From the NCBI GenBank assembly GCA_036924285.1, contig JAYKYS010000004.1:15718001-15782000 (forward strand): DNA of 64,000 nt, given 5' to 3'. Every line of letters starts with the position of its first letter. Position 1 is the stretch's first letter. This stretch comes from Asterella californica. Its lineage: Eukaryota > Streptophyta > Marchantiopsida > Marchantiales > Aytoniaceae. This document shows positions 57,761-64,000 of the stretch, one piece after another. The notes beneath the pieces were generated by a model that was not told the DNA's origin, made no database searches, and saw only the letters and a list, made by a program, of their open reading frames with translations. The position numbers and the translations under genes were made by a program.

Positions 57761-59043
57761 TGTCGCGCTACTTGGCGGCTACATGTTATATTTCTACTCC
57801 GACGCTTGAGTGTAGTAGTTCTAGAAGTTAGCTTATATTACTTCTAGTCGTTTATGTATATGTTTGACACCTTTGCATACGGTGTTAACATTATTTTGAG
57901 TCTTAGTAGGTTGATTACCATGTTGATAGGGCTTAAGCTCATGGGTTGTAATTGCGTGTCGCCCATGCACGCTTTTTAGCTGATTTAAGTTATTTTTCGG
58001 GGCTGCGTGTCGTTTTAGGTAGTTTAAGTTTTACGTTGGCACTCTAGGGAGCTTGACGTGGTAGCCTATGAGTAAAACTAAGTTGCCACGTGGTTTAGGG
58101 TACTAAAGGACAACCAAGTGGAGCTATGAACTCCCATTGGTCTGTTTTTATCTTTTGTTAAACTCTAAATTTAGAAACAAAGCTCTAGAGTGGAGTTCGA
58201 GCAATTGGTGAGGGATCTTCGAAATCTGAGAGCACAGGAAGAGAGAGGTCGTCATGCCAAGCACTTCCAGTGAAATTTTCGATCGATTTGAGTCAATAAA
58301 GACGAAGTTATGATCAATTGAAGTTCGAATTGTGCCAGAATTGAATCCCTTTTGTTGGATTTAGAGTTTTCAGTGTCACTTGCAGCAGATTTGAGGAAAT
58401 TGCTTCAAAACTTCGAGGTTGTGTTCTCTGCCAGCAGGGCTACAATTTCCCAAAAAGTTTCGCATCGATTGAGTGACTGAGTAATTCAGGGCGGCCGCTG
58501 AAGCTGGAGGGGTCTGGAAAGCTCTTAATCTAGAGCAGCGACTTCAGAGGAGGAGATCTAGAGTTCTGTGTACATTCAGGAGTCCCAACTTCACAGGGAG
58601 GTTCAGCACCCTGTAGACTTCAAATAATGTGAGAACATTTGAATTTGATCGAGCCAATCTTCTGTTCTAGGTTGAAATAGCCAGCTGGGTACCAGAAATT
58701 GCCGCAATTTTCCTACTTAGAACTTTTCTGTCAACATCTCGGTGTCAGAATTTGATCTCAGGCTGAAACTTCGTGTGTGAGTTCAGTAGTACCTCATTTG
58801 CATGTAGGGGAAGTTTAGAAGTCTAAACCTTCATAGTTTTCTTCTCCGTGAGTGTCAAAGTTCGCCGCCGGATCTTATTACTGCCAACTAGACCTGAATT
58901 TCGCCTTCTGGGTGTATTACTAGATCTTACACATCTGTGTGAGTGTTTATAGCCTCTGTTGTAACCTGAAAGCCAACCTCTTGAGTGAACAACCACAGCC
59001 AGAAGCCCGGTGCTTTCCTAGGTAGACGGATTACACTCCGACA
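57761..59043 (+). repeat. Right LTR of the nested element
   Basis: 1283 bp, the same length as the left copy, with about five substitutions and no indels seen by eye. It ends CCGACA, and the interrupted methyltransferase resumes directly after it. Confidence 0.95.
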
Positions 59044-59949
59044 ACGTGTTGGGAGAGGTCAGGGTTTACATGACCCGCGATCTAGGATGTTCTGGGAGAT
59101 GTTACGGATCTACGACATCTCCAGAAGCATCAGGTGGATTCTCCAACGTACATCTTGGAGAACGTTCTTTTGTTGGGTGATGCTCGTACACAGATGATGA
59201 CGATTGTGCACCAAGTGCGGTCTTGGATTGGACCAGCAGTGTTGTTGGATGCAGCGAGAGTAGGATCTCGTGCACATCGTCCACGGTTGTGGTGGACGAA
59301 CTTGTTACCGAGAGAGGTGCTTAAGCGAGCACACGATGGAGTGAGACGACCAGCATATCTCACGGTTGATAGCATCTTGGATGCAGGACGACGATCTCAA
59401 GTAGTGAGAGTGGTCAATTGGTCACCCATGACAGTGGTGAACCTAGTGGGACGACCCATGGTAGCGTTACCTACTTTGGTAAGCTTTCTTGCGTCACATG
59501 CTTATAGAGATGGAGGACCTGGGCTTGTGTGGGATGCTCAATTACGACAGTTGGTGGAGCCCAATGCCGATGAGAGAGAGCGAGCGATGGGTTTCGCTAC
59601 GGATACGACGGCAGTAGCTTCGGTGTCAGAGGCTTCACGTCGTCAAGTGTTGGGTCAAGCAATGGACTTGAACTGCTTGACATGGATTGTTAGCCTTGGA
59701 TTGGCTGAGCAGCGTCGGATGCGATCGACGGGTGTTACTGCTCGAGCACTCTTGAGCTCTTTGCCTACCGGGTCGGTGGAGACAAAGGCTGGGGGCGAGG
59801 CACATGGAGTTCGTCATCCTTGGACATCATGGGATGTCATAGGAGAGAGTGTGGAGTTTGCAGCTAGAACTGCAGAAGTTTTACGCACAGTAGCGGTGGA
59901 GGTTGTTGGTGGTGAGCAGAAGGAAACTGCTCCAGAGGCTGCAAGATAG

Positions 59950-62777
59950 CAGTCAACGACTTCGTCTTGTACCTCTAGCATGGTGACAGAGGATACTTGG
60001 AGTCGGAGATTGGACCCAAGCTTATAGGAGAGGAGAGACGAAGAGTCCAAAGATTCCTGAAGAGCTACAGGAATTGTTTTGCCTTCAGTATGAAGAATTT
60101 GGGTACCTTGAAAGGACCTGGTATACGGATCGACTTGGCTAATGACACGCCAATCTTTCGACGTCCTTACAGGTACAGTGACATGGAGAGAGTCTTGATC
60201 CAGAGTCGGACTCAAGACTTGTTGGAGGTCGGGTTGGTGGAGATGTCGCATGGAGAGTATGCATCTGCCACAGTTATGCCAGCCAAGAAGGATATGTATG
60301 GCAACTACACGAATAGACGGATGTGTGGGGACTACCGTCCTATCAATCGGCAGACGAAGTCCGATAAGTTATGCCACGCGACACCTGAGGAGATCTTTGA
60401 TGGAGTGGGGCATGGGAAGGTCTTCAGTACTTTGGATCTTCGAGCAGGGTATCATCAGTTGCCAATGAGAGAAGAAGATAAGTCGAAGACAACATTCTGA
60501 GGAATTGACTCTCACGGCAAGGATTGTTTGTATCAGTGGCGGTTCTTACCATTTGGGTTGAAGAACGCCCTTGCTGAGTTCCAAAGGGTGATGGACAGAA
60601 TCCTAGCAGGATTGGATTTTGTCAGATGTTATATTGACGACATCTTAGTCTATAGTGTTACAGTGGAGGAGCACGAGAGACACTTACGGGATGTGTTTGA
60701 GCGGTTGAGAGCTCATGGGTTGAAGTTACACCCTGGGAAGTGTAAGTTCTTCCAGGAGTTGGTAGAGTATCTGGGCCACACCATCTATCCAGGTGGATTG
60801 GGTGCTCAACAAACGAAGGTTGAGGCTGTTGCACGTATCCCACGTCCCACAGATGTGAGTCGAGTTCGAGCATTTGTTGGTTTGGTGAACTTTTATCGTC
60901 GATACGTGAAGGGATTTAGTGCAATTGCGAAGCCGTTGACCAAGCTGATGAAGGTGGACCAGGAGTGGCAGTGAGAAGATGAGCAGGAGCGAGCTTTCAT
61001 AGAGCTCAAGGATAGGTTGACATATGCTCCCATCTTGAGGAGACCCGTTAGGGGGCGTCCTTTCCAACTGCACACCGATTGGAGTACGTTGAGACTTGGA
61101 GCAGTGCTGACTCAGCATGATGATGATAAAAAGGAGTTCGTGGTGGCGTATGCCAGTCGCTCCAACAATTCAGCAGAGGCGAGGTATAGTTCGTATGAGG
61201 GAGAGTGTTTGGCGGCAGTGTGGGCTGTTGCACACTTTCGATGTTATCTGTTTGGGAACCCCTTTACTCTCATCACTGATCACCAGCCGCTCAAGTGGTT
61301 GATGGAGTCCGATAAGCTTACAGTGAAGCTTGCACGATGGGCTCTAATCTTACAGGAGTATGACTTCCAAGTAGTACATAAACCTGGAGTTGCAAACCTA
61401 GATGCCGATGGGTTGAGTCGCAACCCGTGCACGAGTCACCAAGATCAGACTGGGGCTCGATGGCATGACGAGGTTGATGAGGAGATAGTGCCAGGGTGGC
61501 ATGCATCTACCTTTCTTTGTGTGTTGGTCATGAACTCTAGTATGGAGGGCCAAGTCGTATCTTTCTCTGGTCAGAGAGTAGATGATGAGTCTCGAGATCC
61601 TGAGGGTGGAGATGGTGTTCCAGACCAGTGAGATATCCATGATGATGTGACCGTGATGGAGTATCTACGTACTGATGTGGTAGTAAGCACAGTAAGTGCC
61701 AAGGAGCGAGATCATGTCCTTCAACGAGCAAAGAGATTTCAACGAGAAGGACGACATGTACTTCGAGTGTGGGGTGATGGGAGGATACAAAAAGTGTCAC
61801 ATCCATCCCAGAGTGCACAGTTAGTACGACATGCCCATGAGGAGTTGGGACATTTTGGAGTGAAGCGTACGCATAGCTTACTCCAAGGACAGTATTGGTG
61901 GCTTGGTATGCACATCGATGTGCAACAGTTTGTCGCACGATGTGTGGTTTGTGATCGAGTACGAGCATCGTTTAATGCTCCTACTCCACAATTACACCCC
62001 TTATCGATTATGGGGTTGGGTTACCGTTGGAGTTTGGATTTTGCGGGACCCTTACCGTTGACCGTACGTCACCATCGGTATGTGTTGATGATGGTGGAGC
62101 ACTTCTCCAAGTGGACTGAGTTGGTGGCATTACCAGACAAGGCGAGTGAAGGGACAGCGTACGCGTTCTTAGATCGAGTGCTGAGTCGTTTTGGAGCACC
62201 AGCTGAAGTGCTGACAGACCAAGGTACAGAGTTCCTTGGTGAGTTTCAGGCCTTGTGTGATCAGGCGCTGATTGATCATCGGACTACATCTCGAGATCAT
62301 CCTGAAGCGGATGGTTTGGTGGAGAGGGTAGTTCAGACGGTGAAGAGAGGATTGGGCAAGTATGGCTTGCAAAAGGACCACTTGGGAGACTAGGATGTGC
62401 AGTTACCATGGTTGGCTATGGGCTACCGTTTCAGCCGACAAGCGTCTTTGGCTTCCTTCTCACCGTATTTTCTATTGTATGGCCGAGATCTAGATCTACC
62501 TTCGGCTATTCGTCGTGATTCTGCTGAGGTGCTGGACCTTGATGACCCGGATATGTGGATGAGAGCATGTTCTCAACGATCAGAGACATTTCGGAGAGTT
62601 ATGCCTATGGCTTTTGAGAACCTAGCGATTGCCCAGCATAGAGACACGTTGCGATATGCGACTATCAGAGGAGGAGGTTATCGGCCGTCGATTCGTAGCT
62701 TTCATCCTGGCGATTATATCTATCTACAGCAGACTGCACCGAAGACGTTGGACGTGACCGCAGGGCGCACTATTTTA
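59950..62777 (+). pseudogene. Reverse transcriptase, RNase H and integrase (outer element)
   Basis: After a frame change near 59950-59990 one frame runs on with stops at 60498, 60972, 61629 and 62391. RT: ERVLIQSRTQDLLEVGLVEM, CGDYRPINRQT, VFSTLDLRAGYHQLP, FLPFGLKNALAEFQRVMD and the catalytic CYIDDILVYS. RNase H: FQLHTDWSTLRLGAVLTQ, SSYEGECLAAVWAV, LITDHQPLKWLM and NLDADGLSR. Integrase: zinc-binding HAHEELGHFGVKRTH and CVVCDRV, catalytic WSLDFAGPLP, LTDQGTEFLG and ADGLVERVVQT (D, D, E). Standard Ty3/gypsy pol with all catalytic residues readable. The stops mostly replace Trp, for example in T-F-W-G-I-D. The C-terminal part continues into a PHD finger instead of a chromodomain. Confidence 0.85.
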
Positions 62778-62780
62778 TGA

Positions 62781-63074
62781 GTGCGTGAGGTGTTATCTTC
62801 TGGAGTACTCATGTTAGAGGGCCGTGATGGTGTTGTGTGGAAGGACCATGTGCGTAATTGCGCGCCATGTCATCTTCCCAACATTGATGGTACCGTTGAC
62901 CCAAGCTTAGCAGTTGTACGCGCGGGCTTGAGGTGTATGTTGTGTGGATCTGTTGGTGGAGCAGTCCGTATGTTGGTGTGTGATGGTTGTTCGAGAGGTT
63001 GACACATGTCATGTTTGACTCCACCTCTCAGTGTCGTTCCTACTGGACGGTGGGTTTGTCCTCGATGTATATAG
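62781..63074 (+). pseudogene. Integrase C-terminal tail with PHD finger (outer element)
   Basis: The frame follows pol after a TGA (62778). It starts with an integrase-tail-like VREVLSSGVLMLEGRDGVVW then gives CMLCGSVGGAVRMLVCDGC, a TGA at 63000 where a PHD finger normally has Trp, HMSC, and RWVCPRC, ending at TAG (63072). Spacing C-x2-C, C-x2-C, H-x2-C and C-x2-C is a complete Cys4-His-Cys3 PHD finger. PHD fingers read histone H3 tails, often H3K4 methylation state. Placed at the end of integrase, where chromoviruses carry a chromodomain, it plausibly guides integration to a chromatin state. That role is inference. Confidence 0.75.
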
Positions 63075-63355
63075 CAAGGATAGCCGATTAGATCTTTGTG
63101 TGGTATGGATTGCAGACAGGCGACTAACGATGAGGCGATGTAGCACCCGGCCTCCTGATCCTTGCACCCATGAAGGTGTGTATCACGTAGTTGGGATATA
63201 GAGCTATCTGGAGTTAGAGGGACCTAATCGCCAGTTAGGGGTGCGATTGTGGTACACTTGTGTATGTGTATGACATCGTCCATGTGTTATGTGTATGTGT
63301 GGTGTACCTCTGACAGCGATGTATGTTGTGTAGCGATGTGTATGTGCACAACAGC
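63075..63355 (+). other. 3' internal region of the outer element
   Basis: Noncoding sequence between the PHD frame and the right LTR. The last 107 bases (63249-63355) are repeated almost exactly just beyond the LTR (63651-63755). No clear polypurine tract abuts the LTR. Confidence 0.5.
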
Positions 63356-63643
63356 TGTCACGTCAGTTTGGCACCTCGGGTAGGTTGACCGAGTGCGAAG
63401 TGGCGCACCTCGGTAAGGCCGTTAGTGCCGTTAGGGTGAGTTGGTGAGAGAGTCCACTAGGGGTATACTTCGCAGGTAGGACTTGGAGGCCTTAGTTCTT
63501 CAAGTTGAGCCTTCAAGCTCCAGGCTATGGTGGATAGTCTAGTTGAGTGTAACCCGGATTCTCTTCGCGTTTAGAGTGGGTTTGGCTTGACCATTTGTGA
63601 GTAATCAGTGTTGTAGTGTTGGAGATGGTAATTTCTCTATTCA
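63356..63643 (+). repeat. Right LTR of the outer element
   Basis: 288 bases matching 45814-46101. Flanked on both sides by copies of the same sequence of about 107 bases, so the native LTR edge on this side has probably been altered by duplication. Confidence 0.7.
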
Positions 63644-63650
63644 GATTATT

Positions 63651-63755
63651 GTGGTACACTTGTGTATGTGTATGACATCGTCCATGTGTTATGTGTATGT
63701 GTGGTGTCCCTCTGACAGCGATGTATGTTGTGTAGCGATGTGTATGCGCACGAAA
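63651..63755 (+). repeat. Duplicate of the pre-LTR segment
   Basis: GTGGTACACTTGTGTATGTG onward repeats 63249-63355 with very few changes at an offset of 402 bases. The arrangement is A-LTR-A. Confidence 0.9.
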
Positions 63756-64000
63756 GCTTGTGCACTAACAATACCTTCTTCATCATTTTTCATGACAAAC
63801 TAACTATAATACTCAACTTTATCTTCTACATTGTTGATGTGAGCTTCATTCAAGATGAATCTTACAACAATTGATAGCCTATTGTACAGATTTCTAATGA
63901 TACAATTAACACCTTGATTGGATTAAAGTAATTCTTACCAAAACATATCAAAACTGATCATTTCTAACTTATAACTCTAAAACATCTCAAATCTTCATCT
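63756..64000. other. Right flank, nothing recognised
   Basis: AT-rich sequence with no supported features. Confidence 0.4.

Larger units (their letters stand above)
50534..59043 (+). mobile_element. Young nested Ty3/gypsy retrotransposon, 8.5 kb
   Basis: Bounded by two 1283-bp LTRs (TGTCGCG..CCGACA) that differ at only about five positions by eye. The order is gag, zinc knuckle, protease, RT, RNase H, integrase. Flanks read ACTT on the left and ACGT on the right, a possible 4-bp target duplication with one change; removing the element restores a G-H-T-R-V-G reading of the methyltransferase. Related decayed copies lie at 20270-22148 and 42413-43830. Two in-frame stops (52763 and 54931) suggest this copy is inactive or nearly so. 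Confidence 0.95.
50239..59949 (+). pseudogene. C5 cytosine DNA methyltransferase domain, split by a nested retrotransposon
   Basis: Left part (50239-50533): motif I VLELFGGISTGL (S-adenosylmethionine binding), YLYVERDE (acidic ribose-binding residue) and, after one frameshift near 50430, IHLVIAGWPCQGHT with the catalytic Cys of the P-C-Q motif. Right part (from 59044): RVGRGQGLHDPRSRMFWEML, then after a frameshift SPTYILENVLLLGD (the catalytic Glu of E-N-V), RAHRPRLWWTN (motif VIII-like), VEPNADERERAMGF and RRQVLGQAMDLN (motifs IX/X). All catalytic motifs survive, so the ancestor was an active-type enzyme. The order is I, IV, VI, VIII, X, as in DNMT1/bacterial-type enzymes. It is fused in the element's polyprotein between protease and RT. 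This copy cannot be made intact: there are two frameshifts, stops and an 8.5-kb insertion. Confidence 0.85.
45814..63643 (+). mobile_element. Ty3/gypsy-like LTR retrotransposon encoding a DNA methyltransferase and a PHD finger (decayed, with nested insertion)
   Basis: Two 288-bp LTR-like direct repeats (45814-46101 and 63356-63643, TGTCACG..CTCA) bracket gag, zinc knuckles, aspartic protease, C5 cytosine methyltransferase, reverse transcriptase, RNase H, integrase and a C-terminal PHD finger, all on the plus strand. Apart from a few frameshifts, one polyprotein can be followed. The RT-RNase H-integrase order marks it as Ty3/gypsy. A second element (50534-59043) sits inside the methyltransferase. 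Excluding it the element is about 9.3 kb. At least ten in-frame stops make this copy nonautonomous. Methyltransferase-bearing retrotransposons have been described in other eukaryotes (from memory: dinoflagellates and a charophyte alga). Confidence 0.8.

Noticed and set aside
48023..63002. UGA/UAG reassigned to Trp
   Set aside because: Both TGA and TAG replace Trp, and TAA replaces a likely Gln, which fits C-to-T mutation rather than a code change. The three host genes use normal stops.
1..64000. tRNA, rRNA or CRISPR features
   Set aside because: No complete tRNA cloverleaf, rRNA segment or regularly spaced repeat-spacer array was seen. The palindromes at 13.4-14.1 kb are irregularly spaced and in eukaryotic-type DNA.

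Overview
The window looks like nuclear DNA of a land plant or close relative. It contains intron-rich genes with GT..AG junctions, including a chloroplast-type CBS-domain protein, a fragment resembling the plastid site-2 protease EGY2 and a plant-style multi-module EF-hand protein. Genes are sparse and most of the rest is AT-rich decayed transposon sequence. A seed-free plant (bryophyte, lycophyte or fern) is my best guess; the sequence alone does not fix the species.

Layout. 1-1440 is dense in the hexamer GTCTTC/GAAGAC. 2745-4858 (+) is a five-exon EF-hand gene. Convergent to it, 5790-7914 (-) is an eight-exon gene for a 228-residue coiled-coil protein that I read as a SYCP3/ASY4-like meiotic chromosome-axis protein. 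7915-20269 is mostly unassigned, with a striking array of seven short palindromes at 13354-14063 and two perfect 18-bp hairpins near 18.9 and 19.5 kb. 20270-22148 is a rearranged Ty3/gypsy fragment (gag forward, LTR reversed). 22560-27300 is a decayed Ty1/copia element on the minus strand, split by another repeat. 29909-31599 (+) is the CBS-domain gene. 34.2 kb has an EGY2-like exon, 41.1-41.8 kb an RNA polymerase III RPC6 fragment beside a PIF/Harbinger transposase fragment, and 42.4-43.8 kb inverted gypsy pol pieces.

45814-63643 holds the most interesting system: a Ty3/gypsy-like retrotransposon whose reading frame carries gag, two zinc knuckles, an aspartic protease, a C5 cytosine DNA methyltransferase, reverse transcriptase, RNase H and integrase, and ends in a PHD finger. 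It is decayed by in-frame stops, and its methyltransferase is split, just after the catalytic PCQ motif, by a second, young gypsy element (50534-59043) with two 1283-bp, nearly identical LTRs. The inner element carries a textbook candidate -1 ribosomal frameshift signal (slippery heptamer, 6-nt spacer, 12-position stem) exactly where its protease frame must join its pol frame.

The three gene models were assembled by hand from splice sites and phase. They all join in frame but have not been tested against transcripts. Family assignments rest on recognised motifs, not on database searches.
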